64,000 bases of DNA from positions 1,054,001-1,118,000 of the forward strand of contig JAULSU010000007.1 in assembly GCA_030512335.1 (NCBI GenBank). Reading direction: 5' to 3'. The notes under the pieces were generated by a model. The model saw only the letters and a list, made by a program, of their open reading frames with translations, did not search any database and was not told the DNA's origin. The stretch's first letter is position 1. Each line of letters starts with the position of its first letter. Source of the DNA: Immersiella caudata (taxonomy: Eukaryota; Ascomycota; Sordariomycetes; Sordariales; Lasiosphaeriaceae). Of this stretch, positions 24,062-36,117 are shown piece after piece. The position numbers were made by a program, and so were the translations under genes.

Positions 24062-26896
24062 GGCGTTTCCGGCTGCTCAAGCCAGAGCTGAATCGCAACT
24101 AAACAGCGTTTTCGCCAAGCCAGGAGGCGTAGACGGGCCTTTTTAAAGGCCTAGAGAATCGGAGTATATGGTTGGACAACTCGGTATCACACCTAACTTG
24201 GTTGCTCCGGGCGGAGTAGCTGTGGATCGGCAGTTCGCCTGGCCGATATTTGCAGCCCTGTCGTACTGCTCAGGAAGAGCAAGCAAAATACTTGGAAAGT
24301 GTGAACGACGGCTCAGCGGATGTTGGAAAGTCATTCGAAAGGGGGAGCAATCAATGGTGAATAGATATGCCGGGCAATATTTCCTGGGTGTGGAAATAAT
24401 CCAGGTTTTCCTGTCGCTGTGAGAATAACACTGTGTTCTGGAAAACACTGTCGAAGTTGGAAGGTGCTGCTATTTTGTTGCCCTGAGTATCGGATGCCGT
24501 CCGAGATGGTGTGCTGAGTGCGGGCCGTTCGTTCAATGACGTATTTCCTGTTTTGACCTGCCAACTGCTAAATTGCGCGGTTGATTGGGCGAGTTTTGAC
24601 AGCTTCGGGACAGGGGGTGGATCAACGTCTTTTATCAGACCAAACAGCGGCGCCCTGGTTATCTGGCCCCCCGTTTCCAGCAGCTGCGGATGAAAAGGCT
24701 GGAGGCTGTCCGGATAATCAGCACGGGTGGTTTCCGAGGCAGATTGCAGCGAGACAGCGCGCTGGGTGCGGCTTCGGTGCCGAGCGAGTCGACGTCGGCA
24801 GGCAATTGGGTCGATTCAGGCCGTTGGGCGAGCCGACTGCGCTGGTATCAAGAGGACCACGGCAAACGGCGGTCGGTCAAGCAACTGGCTGACGCGGCGG
24901 CTGCAAGCTTCGGCGATGGTGTTGAGGTTTTGTTCCTGAACGCGGTGTTTGGCAAGGGGCGGCAGATGGAGATCAAATCGGGCGATCCACCTCCGGTTGA
25001 GCAGGGAAACGGTATCTTGCAGCTCGCAAAAACAGGAAGAGGAAGAAGCGCCGGAGGCGTAAATCAAGGCAGGATCCAATGGATGTACTTCAAACAGAGC
25101 GCGCTCTCCAGAAATCCGCTTTCTTAGGAACGCGGCAAACAGGACGAAACAATTGAACGAGAGACGTGGAAGGAGACACGAACACCTGGGCATTCCAGGG
25201 TTTTCCAACACGAGCGCCGCCAGTCGCCGTATATCGAAAGAGGGATGGAGGGCGCAAACCGCCGCACTAATACGTGGGGCATCTTGACCTAACATCCATG
25301 GCGCCGCTGCTACCAACTCTTGGGTACCTTTGCCAGGAGAAGGAGCGTTCAGCTCACTCGTCACTTTCAGATAGTCGGGGACGTGAGCCTCGAAGGTGCC
25401 TAAAACGAGAGAGCGAGAAGGCCATCTGCATCACCACGACCCCGGCAACTAACCGTTCTGTGCGCTGGTCCTGCGATGGAATGTTGGCTTTGTTGAGAAT
25501 TCATCGTTATAAAGGCGTCCTCCCGAGCCCCCACACACCTAAACCTGAGCGCTAGCGGTGGCTTGGGCAGCGACGGTTTGTCTTGGATTCGGTCTGTATC
25601 ACATCATGGATGCTTCTTTGATGACAGCGCTTCGCCCACCGAGCCAACGAGGACATGGCGGGAGGTGACATTGAGCCAAGGTAGACTTCAGCCTCCTAAT
25701 GTTCAAACGCAGTCCAGGGCTGGTTGGCAGCTAGGATGGGGCTTCCCGCTGAGCATGAGCGAGGTAAGGCTCAAAGAAAAGCCCAGAAGTAGGTACATAG
25801 TTTCGGTCCTGCAACGAATGCGCCATGAATGGATGATAAGTAGCCGTGCTTAGCGTTCGCTTATAATCGACAAAGAAACATCCCTAAATCCAGGCTGGGC
25901 TTGGCTTTTGATTCCTCGCGTGGTGACATGGAGTCATGAACACCTGGGGGCCCGTGTGAAGATGGAAGTCTTATCACAAGCTGGTATGGACGCTGGTAGC
26001 CCGGGATAGGAGTAAAGATTTAAATGGGACTCAAGCCGCATCTCAAAAGCTGTCCCCCCTTGCCCGGTATTATACCCATCTGGTCAGTCGGCACTCGATC
26101 ATGACCCAAGGATGGTTGGGCGATGCCGGCCTCCATTGGGGAATCTAGAAGGAAAGCAGACTCCAGCCAACCCCGTGGCGCCTCCCCAGTGAGGATCGAG
26201 GATCGGGAGTATTATTACGCGATGCCAGGCTCGTCTGGTGAGCGATCCACGGTGATGTCGCGATTATTTCAGCCTGGATTTCCAACCACTTGGGTGACTG
26301 GACAAGAGAGTTTTGACCCCCTTGCTGGATGAACCGAGTGGCATGCGAACCCAGTCAAAATCCCCGCCAGGCACGGGGCAGATGGTAAGCAACTAAATTG
26401 GTAGGCTAACGCCCCCCGTAAACCCCCTGCGATTTGCTGGTCGTTGTACCGTCATGCAGTTGGAGGCGGCCAGTGCTCAGCTAATCTACCGGTTTCCACA
26501 GGAATGCGAATTTGCTCCATCAAAGCCCTCCGGTCAGTGCTCCCTGCCTGTACCTGCACGCCATGTCCCAAGCATCCATCTGCGCAGAAGCTCCAGCAGC
26601 TCCTCCCCGTCTCCATTCGCGCATACCTGGCTGGAGCTGTTGAATCCGCTTCGTCTGTCCTGTTTTTTTTTGGCCTTGATTTTGAAAGCTTGAAACCCCG
26701 CCGGACCCCCCTAGCGGTCAACAGTTGGCGGCCCGGTCGACTTTTGTTCTATACTTGTTTTCCACAACTCGCTTGTTACAGTTGGAAGCGCCGAGACGCC
26801 CCGACCTCAGGGTCAGCCTGCAATCTCTGACCCAAGTCCCACCTACTCTCGCCAGATCGCAGCCCAGCGCCAACTCGTTGCACGCCCAACCTGGCT
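24062..26896. other. 2.8-kb gene-free divergent interval
   Basis: This lies between two start codons on opposite strands (metalloproteinase -, Whi5-like repressor +) and must hold both promoters and leaders. A 182-codon minus frame at 24816-25364 has no recognisable motif or splice-supported extension. I see no RNA gene or transposon. The length exceeds that of the other divergent intervals here (452-568 bp). Confidence 0.5.
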
Positions 26897-28043
26897 ATGT
26901 CCAAGCCTCGAAGAACGATGTCGTCGCCGATTAAGCAACAGCCCGAGGTAGTGGCGGATAGGGTGCTCCGCAGACTGGAGATTAGCAAAGTATGTTCCCC
27001 AAGGGCGTTGGAGGGGGCGGGACGGCGCTGACCGACGAAACCAGATGGCCAGCAGGCTGCAAAACCGCCTGGCGCTGGCGCAGTTCAAGACGAAGCATGG
27101 CTGGGAGGACCTTGCCCTTGACTCAATCGAGCCTAAGTTCGAAGAGGAAATCCGTCGCAAGCGGCACCACGAAGGCGATGTGCTGTCCGACTCTTCTTCC
27201 AACACGTCGGACCTCCAGTACCCCACGAGGGCGCTGATGAGCTCCCCGCTCAAGGCGCCCTTCTTCTCCGACGCAATCGGCTCTAGCAATGCCAGCACCG
27301 GGCACAGGAAGCGCAGTTATATGGTTTCGTTCGACGAACCCGAATCGAGCCCGAGCAAGCGTTTCCGCCAGTCCCCCACTGCCCATCGATCTTTTACAAC
27401 AGGCCATGCGCCGTGGAAGGACCACCACCAGCTGGCGCAGTCGTCTCCGATAAAACCTAGGCGGCAGCAGCACTTTACGACGTCCACGGGACCTAATGTG
27501 TCGTTCTTCGCGGGCTCGAGGCAAATCAGCGATGTTCTCAACACTCCCAACTTCGCCGCTCCCAACTCGGACGACGAGGATGATCTCTTGCCAGCACACT
27601 CCTTCCGGTCTAACCACGGACACACATCTCCACCGAGGACACCACCGATGCGAAGTCGTGCGGTCCCCGGAAAGAGGAACCGAGACAAGGCCACCGCTCC
27701 CGCGGTGGAGGTGACGGAGGCCAAGACAGGCGAAGAGGGCGCCGACCTCCTCATGTTTCTGGCATCATCACCATCCGTCCCTCCCAGGCCCAGCAACAAC
27801 AGAGGAATGGAGCCTCCCTCAACACCACCACCAAAGAACAAGCTAGCGCTACCGTCGTCTATGATGACTACTCCCGGCGGCGGTAATCCCTTTCTCCCTA
27901 ACACACCGGGGCTCACATTCGACTTCGCAGACTTTGTTCACATGACACCCAGTCCAGCGCAGAAGCCGTGGAAAACGCCACTAGCCGGAGCAAAGACGCC
28001 ACTCAGCATTTCAAGGCGGCGACTCACGTTCGAAGACTTCTGA
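26897..28043 (+). CDS. Whi5/Nrm1-type G1/S transcriptional repressor
   Basis: Proteins of this family bind SBF/MBF-type transcription factors and hold back G1/S genes until CDK phosphorylation releases them. Two exons, 26897..26989 and 27045..28043, give 363 residues. The splice join creates the short binding (GTB) motif at about residues 35-51, RLQNRLALAQFKTKHGW, immediately after RRLEISK. The rest is disordered and full of Ser-Pro and Thr-Pro sites that are possible CDK targets (SSPLKAP, SSPSKRF, SSPIKPR, NTPNF, TSPPRTPPM, MTPSPAQ, KTPLAG, KTPLSI). The end RRRLTFEDF is a compact conserved-looking motif. Whether it acts more like Whi5 or Nrm1 cannot be told, so no symbol is given. The intron is 55 bp, GTATGT to ACCAG. 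Confidence 0.85.
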
Positions 28044-29759
28044 GACCCTCTTTTCAAACTTTCATATTACCATTATCTCGACACCTTGACCTTTGCCCCT
28101 CCCTTCAACGTCTTCTTTTGCTTAATTTAGCCCGTTCATGATTCCCCGACAGCACATCTCGCCTCTCGCATGTCTGTTTGTCATTCACATTTTGTGTTAT
28201 TTTATTGGAGCATTGGTGTTGATGGTGTTTGTCACAAGCCCTACGCCGTCTGCTTTACACCGAAGGAGGTGTGCGCAAATCTGCTCACTCCCGGTTGCCC
28301 GCCTGGCCGCCAAGGGAGGGGTGGCAGGAGAGGGGGAAAACCATGATCACACACCGCTGGATTGACCCATACCATGTTGTCCGTTTTCTTTCTTTTTCTT
28401 CATGTTTGACCGTACGAACCTCAATTGGATAGCGGTGTTGGCAGTGTGTGAGCAATTGGATGAGTTGGATACCGCGGATGCGCGGCGCAGTCGGTATGCT
28501 GCCACGCATGCACCACGCTCTGTGAGAATGCACCAGAGATGGGGATGGAATGATGGATGGAATGGGGGTTTATTTGGCGCCGCGTCGTCCTGGTCAGAGG
28601 TCGGGAAGGAAACAGGAATTGAGGGGGCGTCGTTGGTAGAGATGACCATACGTCTGGTCGTTGACCAATCAACAGAGAGAATTTAAATGACCCCGCGTCC
28701 CTTTCGCGCCCGGGCGCGTTTCGTGAATGCGTGCGTGACTTTTCGAGACATTTTCGTGTCGACACAGTGACCAATCAGGGTGCGATTGGTGCGGTGTGGG
28801 GATTGGGGGTGTTGGATGCACGCCTCCATTGCATAAATGGCGAAGCGCCACGACACAACGACACCAAGCACCGAGTTGAGTGGCACGAGAGGCTGGTACC
28901 GACCTGATAGGAGAATTATCCGTATGGGCTGTCAGTCATTAATGGATTGGAATTCGATTGCAGGAGCATTGACGATGGAGGCGGTGAAGTGTAGGCCGTA
29001 GTGCTGTCGGGCACCCTCTTCAACGCAGCTCCAAAGGATGCGAAATACAGAACACATGGTCTTCGATTTGCACGTTCCACACAATCCACTGTCAGGCCTT
29101 CTAGGTATATCCTGTATCGCACCTCACAGACACCGAGTCAATTTCTACGCGAGTCCATCGCTCAGAGAAGGCTACTCCTCGTACTGTTAAAGTCCAGTTC
29201 AAACACTCTTAATCAATTCCATCCAAATATAATCTCGTTCAGTCCAATCCAGTACCTAGCTGGACAAGCTAACTGCCTTGTAATGCTTTTGTGTTACTAC
29301 CACCACCAATAACCAACCAAGCGAGTGTAACAGTCGGCACCGTCTTCCTGAGCTAAGAAGCAGAAAAACGGGGTATATATGTATATGTACAGCGCGCACA
29401 CAACGACAACAAATAACAGCAACAGCAACCCTGAATTCCATCCTCCCCTTCGTCTTCGCTGGTCCTCGGGGAGTTGCTAGAACACTGACAATTACGTCCT
29501 GCTCAGCCCAGATTTCCTCTGCTGCTCCGCACTCATGCAACCATCCAACACTCTCGACAGTGTTTGTTTTCCTGCTCTTGCGAGTAGGTAGTGTAGGTCA
29601 GGCCTGACATGGGCGTGGGTGCAGGTAAGGAGCAAGAACAACAAACAGCAACAACATCGAGAGAAAAAAAAAGCAAACAGCCACCCGCAACGCCTGGCTC
29701 CCTGATCACATGAGTTCCATCCATCATTCATTCGCCTCCATCGACACAAAAGAACCTCC
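28044..29759. other. 1.7-kb intergenic interval, convergent 3' ends
   Basis: This lies between the Whi5-like stop codon (+) and the stop codon of the membrane-protein gene (-). The stretch 29399-29660 is rich in CAA/CAG and would read as a GUU/GUUG-rich 3' UTR of the minus-strand gene. Open frames overlap on both strands without motifs. No gene was recognised. Confidence 0.45.
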
Positions 29760-31880
29760 TCACATCGCCTTGCCTACGCTCTTCCCACTCCCGACACTAT
29801 CATTCCGCTTCAAGTCCCCAGCTTTCGCCGCCTTCTCCCTCTCCAAGCGATCCCTCCATCCTTGCGTGGGACTCCCCCTCGGCTCGGGACCATCCCACTT
29901 CGACGCCGCAGGCCCGACATCCGGACCCGGATCACTCCAGTCGCCCATGCTCACCCCGCTAGAATACTTGGACGTGAAACTGTCCCCGCGGTGATGCGCA
30001 CCCGCTGGTCTGCGGATCTCACTCGTGCCCACACCCCCGCTGATCCGACTGCTGCGGGACTCACCACCGGCTGTGGCGCCTGTGCTGCTGGTGATAGAGT
30101 TCTTGGCTGCCCGAGCACCAGCTAGGAGCTCAGGGCGTTCGAGATCGAAGGGATCAGAGCGGAACTTGTTGCGGCGGCCAGCAAAGTCGCCGACGGAACC
30201 GCCGCTGTCACGCTGGTAGACAGTGCTGGGCTGGCGGGTGCTGGTGGGGGGTCCCCCGTTGTTGCTGACGGACTGGCCGCGGGAGCGACGCATATCAGCG
30301 ACGTACGTGGAGGGTTTGGGGTCGCGGATGGCGTTAGCATCGCTGAAGGGGTTGTTGCCCTGGCTGACGACGAGGGGGGCGGGCTGGGCTGAGGTGTGGG
30401 CGAGGGCGTTGGCATCACTGAAGGGGTCGTCACTGCCGAAACTGAGGTTCAAGCGGCCGAGGAACTGGTCGGTTGAGCCAGCGCTGCCGTTCTTGCGGGA
30501 GAGGCTGGCGCGGCGGCGCTGGGCTTCGCGGTCGAGCTCGCGCTCGTCCATGTTCAAGAGTGTGAGAAAGTCGGGCTGGGCATTGTTGATATCCCGCTTT
30601 TCAGAGGCGCTCTGGTAGGCGCTGATGTCGTTGTGGCCGATGCCCCTGCCGAGGTTCGAGGTGCTGTTGCTGAGTCCGTTATCGCGGGTCCGCCAGTTGA
30701 AGTTCATGTCTGCGGTGAGCCGGGACCACCAGTCGACGAATCGGTCCTTCGCAGTCGCCTCAGCACCGCCGATGGTGTTGGATGATGTGGCACGACTGTG
30801 GCTGTTGGCTGGATCCATGAATTGCGAGGTGCCACGGTCCATGTTCACCGAGGGCGAACTGCCCTTCTTCGTCACCAGCCGACTCATCCTCCCTCGAATC
30901 TTCTTTGCGTTGTATCCCAAGGCAGCCTTGAACTTCTCGCCCATGGGCGTCGGTCCTATGCTGCCGCGGCTGATCATGTACCCACCCTTCTCGTCCCGGT
31001 AGTTTGCCGCGTCGAGCGGCGTGAGGAGGGTGCTTCTCCTCTTCTTGATGACCCGTCGTCTCCACCACCAGATCACAAAGGCCGCAATGCTGAGGGCTAC
31101 GACTCCGCCGATCACGCCTCCAGCCACGGCTACGGTCGATTGGACGGAATTCCCGCTCGGTCCGGCTCCTGCGCTCACGGCCGAGTTCGACGTTGCCGTA
31201 TTGCTGGGTCCGGGCACTGAGCCGTCCGTCGGGGCCTGGGCATTTCCCACGTTTCCTATGGTGCTGATCAAATTGGTCGCTCCCGGATTCTCTGGCAAGA
31301 CGGGCGAGGACGCATCCGGAAGAGCTGCGGCTGGTGAATTTGCTACTACATCTGCCGCTGCTGCTGTTATACTGCTATCAGTTTCACTGGTCTCTGTTGC
31401 AGACGTGGGTTCTATCTGCGGCGAGGTGGTAATGCGGGTAAAGGTTGGGAGAGTAGGAGTAGAGGGAGGCGTCGGAAGCTCGGCGGCAGGAGCCGTCGCC
31501 GCCAGCACCTGGGGTGCTGGAATGGCTGCGGCTCCCACCACCGTCGCCACCGCCGCCTCCTCCGTCCCAGGACTCAATCGTGTGCTTGTGCTCGTACTTG
31601 TAGTGGCCAGGGAAGAGGAGTTCGTCGTACTCGTTGCTGCGCCTGCTGGGGCACCCGCATCTGCGAGCGCGGTGTTCACTGCGTCCGCGGCACCGGCCAC
31701 GCTAAACGCCCCAACCGCTGCTGCTGTCGTCGCCGCCGCCGCGGGCGGTGGTGCTGCTGTGTCGGCGTTGACGGTCGCCGCCGCCGGGGCGGCTTGGGTG
31801 TTGGATGCTGCCCTCGGCACCGCGGTACACCGCCGCCCGCCGAGGGTCGTCAGGAACGCTCCCGCTGGGAGGCCAGACAT
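29760..31880 (-). CDS. Single-pass membrane protein with Ser/Thr/Ala-rich half, sensor-like
   Basis: This is one exon of 706 residues. Residues 1-248 are low complexity, rich in Ala, Thr, Ser and Pro (runs such as ATSTTNSSS and STSTSTRLSP), the composition of heavily O-mannosylated ectodomains. A single hydrophobic span lies at about 249-273 (TVAVAGGVIGGVVALSIAAF) followed by WWWRRRVIKKRR, a strong stop-transfer. The 430-residue inner part is polar, Ser/Asn-rich, with repeated DPFSDANA and NPFSDANA elements and a charged Arg/Lys/Asp end. This is the layout of fungal Wsc/Mid2-like or axial-budding-like plasma-membrane proteins, but there is no WSC cysteine domain and no convincing N-terminal signal peptide. 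A missed upstream exon with a signal sequence is possible. The exact family is unknown to me. Confidence 0.75.
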   Translation of the reverse strand: MSGLPAGAFLTTLGGRRCTAVPRAASNTQAAPAAATVNADTAAPPPAAAATTAAAVGAFSVAGAADAVNTALADAGAPAGAATSTTNSSSLATTSTSTSTRLSPGTEEAAVATVVGAAAIPAPQVLAATAPAAELPTPPSTPTLPTFTRITTSPQIEPTSATETSETDSSITAAAADVVANSPAAALPDASSPVLPENPGATNLISTIGNVGNAQAPTDGSVPGPSNTATSNSAVSAGAGPSGNSVQSTVAVAGGVIGGVVALSIAAFVIWWWRRRVIKKRRSTLLTPLDAANYRDEKGGYMISRGSIGPTPMGEKFKAALGYNAKKIRGRMSRLVTKKGSSPSVNMDRGTSQFMDPANSHSRATSSNTIGGAEATAKDRFVDWWSRLTADMNFNWRTRDNGLSNSTSNLGRGIGHNDISAYQSASEKRDINNAQPDFLTLLNMDERELDREAQRRRASLSRKNGSAGSTDQFLGRLNLSFGSDDPFSDANALAHTSAQPAPLVVSQGNNPFSDANAIRDPKPSTYVADMRRSRGQSVSNNGGPPTSTRQPSTVYQRDSGGSVGDFAGRRNKFRSDPFDLERPELLAGARAAKNSITSSTGATAGGESRSSRISGGVGTSEIRRPAGAHHRGDSFTSKYSSGVSMGDWSDPGPDVGPAASKWDGPEPRGSPTQGWRDRLEREKAAKAGDLKRNDSVGSGKSVGKAM

Positions 31881-34099
31881 CTTGAGATCCCGCTCTTTCT
31901 TCGATTCCTCGGTGGCGAGTCCAGTCGCGCCGAATCGAAATGTTCGGAGGAGGTCAGGAAGAAAACAAACTCAGTATAAACACACGCGGGAAGAAACGAA
32001 AACGGGATGCTCGGCCACTGGGGCCATCTAAGTCATTGCAAAGATCATGAGTCTGGTGGAGAAGTAAGAGAGAAGAGGAATGCCTCTAACAGATTGGAGG
32101 CGAGCGAAAACAACAGGTCGCCGGCTAAACGAGAGCCAGCAGCGCCTGGCGATGCGGATGAATTGGCGAGAATCAACGGGGAAACGGGAGAATGGGAAGA
32201 TCTGGGGATGGCAGGGCAGATGGGAGAGACAGTCCCTGGCCGACCACAGACTCGCCCTCGCCGGCGCCGCTCTGTGCCCCTCCGCCCAAAGGCACAGAAG
32301 GAGCCATGGTGCGGCCGCTGCGACGCCATGTCGCAATGCGCAGGCCTGCCGTGGTGAGTGACTTGCAGCTCTCTCCCCAAATTGGGCGAACTCTGAGACC
32401 CGACAGCACGGGCATTGCGCGTGTAGCAGGTTGAGGGTTCGACGATGTTTGATGGGCGGTGGCCGCGACCTGTAATTGGCCGGCGGCCTCGAAAAGGGGT
32501 TATGTGAGGCTCTTCATCGGCGGGGAACCCCAATACCCGGAGAGGTTCGAGAGCTGCTTTGAGCGATGACCCCTGTCCTGTGACAGACATGACGCACGAA
32601 GGGAGCGGGGCACCGGCTTGGCGGGGATGATGGCTTGTCCCAGGTGCCAAGAGCATCACAAGCACCAACATCCCGACTCCCGCAACACAAGATCTGATGT
32701 TGGAAAGACGACGTGGTGGAGAGATGCGACAGCTGGCCACGTGCAAGACGTAGAGCAGGGCCATATACTGCTAGCCTAGAATCCACACTGACGAACCTAA
32801 CGTCGTGCCGAGTGGTGACTGACTTACGGTGGAAGATTCGAAATCTGCGGATGGGCAGCCTTCTCTCCATCACAGAGGTCGCATGAAGACCGCACCCACT
32901 CGGCGACTATCGTCCGAGTTTGGACGCTTCTTGAACGGACCTGGGCTTCGGGGGAAGATCTGAAGAGGGCAGCTGTCGCAGACATTCCATCATATCGCAT
33001 GGTTCTGGCGAGACGCCAGGCCGAAAGGGCGGGCCCACCAGGAGAACGACCCATGTTCCGCACCCCGCAACTTCTAAAAATGAAGACAGCGGGTGGTGGC
33101 TCCTTCCAGAAGCTATCTTCAGCACGGGGACCTGAGGCACACACACAGCACCAGCATTGAGCAAAACTGGAAAACACCATTCACGCCGAGCCAAACATGG
33201 CAAGGCCCATTACCGGGATGTCTCGCGTCGCGAGTTGTTTGCATTGCGGCGTTTGCACTGCGCCACCAGATCCCCAGGACTCTCCCCAACCCGGCAAAGC
33301 ACTGGCGCAGTCAAAACAACGCCCATCACGGTATTTGCAAGCAAGGCAAGATCTCATCGACAGCGGCTAAGCAGCAGAAGCACGGAAGCTCACCGCGTGC
33401 GCCAGGCCTGAAGAGGAACCACAAGCGCTTGGGGAAGGGAGACTGCAGCAACTTTGCCAGCGAGTGCAGCTGGCAGGCATGCCAGACTAGGCCAAGGTTG
33501 GGCTGGGGATGGAACAGCGCTCGGCCGCACAACCATCTCCACGGTCTTTTTCCTTCATGCGTGGCTGGGCAATTGATGCGGCAAACAGAACATGCTCAGA
33601 CAGCGCCGCTCTGGAACCAGGAACCGAACCGACCCAGCCTGTTTGGTAACTGCGGTCGATAAAGCTCAGTGTGGCATTCGGTCGCGATTGAAATGGCGGT
33701 AGTGGAGTTCGCGGGTGTGGGATCCGGGTGTCTGTGTTGCTTCCCCGTTCTTGGCCGTCCATGGGCGGGGTTGACGCACGAGCTATCCGTCTCCGGCGTC
33801 ACCGTCTTCCTATCGTCCCCGCCCCCGCTCCATCGTCGACCGGATCCAAGCCCCATCACCACCCCGATCCGCCACGGACCGTCACCGACCAAGCCATCGG
33901 CCGCAACCCGAACCTGTACGAGTGCCTCTTCCTGGCTGGTGTCTTCCGTGATCTCACATCTCTCCATATTAGGGCTCCGGGTGTCTGATCGCCAGACATT
34001 TCTCCGAGGCTGCGTCGATTGGCCAGCGGGAGAAAGCCGCACGTGCGCTTCGTCAACGACACAACACCGGAGGACGTCCAGGCATCAAGCTGGTGTACC
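31881..34099. other. 2.2-kb divergent interval
   Basis: This lies between the start of the membrane-protein gene (-) and the start chosen for the next gene (+). It should hold both promoters and probably a long leader. Frames of 86-239 codons on both strands overlap one another and lack motifs. An ATG frame at 33761-33988 on the plus strand is Pro/Arg-rich and ends at a stop with no matching splice; I did not call it. Confidence 0.45.
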
Positions 34100-36117
34100 A
34101 TGTTCGGCAATCTTAGCCACCTCAGTAAGTGAGCAGATGTTCATCCCATTCACTTTCGTGGGAGACATTGAGACCCATTGCCGACTGCCGGCCCGTCTCG
34201 AAGGCATAGATGTCATGCATTTTCGGAGTGTTTTCTACGATCGCCCTTGCACGGCTTCTGTCCTCGTATGATCGTCACCGGCGTTAGCAGGGTCCGTGTT
34301 CTGCCCTGCCTGCGCGAAAGAATGGTGTGGCTCGACTGGGATGATTCGGTTGCCAGCCGTTGGGTCCACTCGCTGTACCGTTTCGATTGTCGTTTCTGTC
34401 CCTTAGTCTGATCAACTTGTTAGTTCCTACGGGGTACACGCCACAGGCGCCCAAGGATGTGCCACCGCCAACACTCGTCAACTTCCCCCTATGCCGCCCA
34501 CAGGAACGCGCCGAAGAAGAGGGCGGCGGTCCTCCGGGCCGACCCTCGGAACATCTCACCTCTGTGTTGCAAGGCATCATACGACCGACCGAAGTCACCA
34601 TCGCCCACCTGGAAGCACTTGGGTCGCACGTGATACCCGACTCAACGCCTGAGGAGCTGATTCCAGACGCGTCATTCATCCCGGACTTCAGGGCTTGGGA
34701 AGCCCTGTCGGCAGACGAAGCCCACGCTGCCAACGAAAGAACTCGCAGGAAGATCAACACCGGCGCCCTCTCGCCTGGCTGTCAAACGTATTTGGAGCGC
34801 AAGCGGGAGTTGTCTGTCCCGAATGAAGCCGCATACCGGGCCATTCGGAGAGTTCCTGCCCCCAAGGGACAAGCCCAGGCCCGCTTGGGCAACTCTTTTG
34901 AGTTCTATCGCTACCTGGAGCTATTCTCTACGTACTGGGATGATACTTCCGCACCTCCTTCTGAGGTGAAGGTGGACAAATCCAAAGATGTTGAACCCAG
35001 CGCACCCGTTGACGGTGGCGCTGGAGCTGCCAACTCCGAAGCCCAGCCGGCGGACAAGGAGACCCAGACCCAGGAGATCCGGTACACTCGAACTGGCGCC
35101 GGCCACCAAATGCCCCCTGACTACCGCCAAAACATTACCAGCGCCTTTGTGAAGCTCGTGGCCTATGATTTTGGCTGCAACGCTACGGCCCCTCGCACCG
35201 AGCCCCGGCTGTACATCACATCGAATACCCAACCCCCTCGCAGTTCATACTTCTCCTCTGGCTGTACCTTCATCTTCCGCACCCCTACTACCCGTGAGGC
35301 TGCCCGGTCCGGCGTCATTGAAGGCCCCGTGGCTGCGATTTCCGCCCGCCACACCATCACCTTCCCTCCTGCCCGTCCGTCTTCCTCCGAGACCCCTCCT
35401 GGCGCTACTGACCGTGACTCTGTCATTGACCTCGCGCGCGAACTCATCGCCGCCCTGGTGACCGCTCAGCACCGAGCCCGGGAGGGTCGCGAAGAGAGAC
35501 GCATTGGAGAAGGCGCCTGGTGGGCCACTAAACCTCGCTGGGGCGGTGGTCCCGGCGGCCCCATAGGTCGCGAAGTAGACCTCGCGTCAGGCGCGGACGA
35601 AACTTTCGGCGACAAAGACGCTCCACCCCCTGAAACCCCTCTCACGGCAGTAGCTCCACCCCCTACACCCACCCCGCGCCCTTTCTCGCGGCCCTCCCTT
35701 CTGTTGGGTAGCTCCAAGGGTCCTAAGCGCCTCAAGAAGTCGGGCAACCTACCTATGTATGACAGTTATCGCATGGTACGGCCCCCGGCTGCCGCTTGGG
35801 ATCGCAAAACGAGGTACTCTGCCATTGGTCGCGCTAAAGGGGTAGACTATGATGACATCTTTATGGTTAGCTCTCTGTTTCATCATGTCAGTATTTTGAG
35901 GGTGAGGGTGCCGGATAGGCTGTTGGCCGTGCTGGATGGGGCCGATGATGCGGCGACGGGGGGGAAGAGCTGGGGACGGTTGGAAGCTAGGAGGAGTAAG
36001 TGGTATGATTTGTTCTTGGCCGAAGAGAGGCTGGAGGCTATGAGGCTGGTTTGGAGCATGATGGCGTACTTGATGAGGGAAGCCGACGGAGAGGATGTTA
36101 GCATGGTTGATGCATAG
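34100..36117 (+). CDS. Unrecognised fungal protein, about 572 residues
   Basis: The large exon 34424..36117 is clearly coding but contains no ATG for its first 220 codons, so an upstream exon is needed. I propose 34100..34124 (MFGNLSHL plus one base) with donor GTAAGT, a 299-bp intron with a CTGATCAAC branch, and acceptor TTGTTAG. The protein then reads MFGNLSHLIPTGYTPQAPKD into a Pro-rich segment. Visible parts: an acidic alpha-helical region with YLERKRELSVPNEAAYRAIR, then GNSFEFYRYLELFSTYWDD, a Pro/Ala-rich acidic linker, a beta-rich middle (FVKLVAYDFGCNA and YFSSGCTFIFRTPTT), another Pro-rich linker, and an ordered C-terminal 140 residues (SGNLPMYDSYRMVRPPAAAW and SSLFHHVSILRVRVPDRLL). 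I do not recognise the family and assign no function. The long intron makes the first exon uncertain. Confidence 0.65.

Noticed and set aside
24816..25364. 182-codon minus frame in the 24-27 kb gap
   Set aside because: No domain, no splice-linked neighbour exon; composition not distinct from chance frames.
31021..32031. 336-codon Ala/Val-rich plus-strand frame
   Set aside because: It is the shadow of the Ala/Thr/Pro-rich codons of the membrane-protein gene on the other strand.
32045..32764. 239-codon minus frame upstream of the membrane-protein gene
   Set aside because: Arg/Ser/Pro-rich with no motif; other frames on both strands here are equally open.
33761..33988. Plus-strand ATG frame (MGGVDARAIRL...) as first exon of the 572-residue protein
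   Set aside because: No donor gives the right phase with a family-like join; the 25-nt exon at 34100 with GTAAGT fits better.
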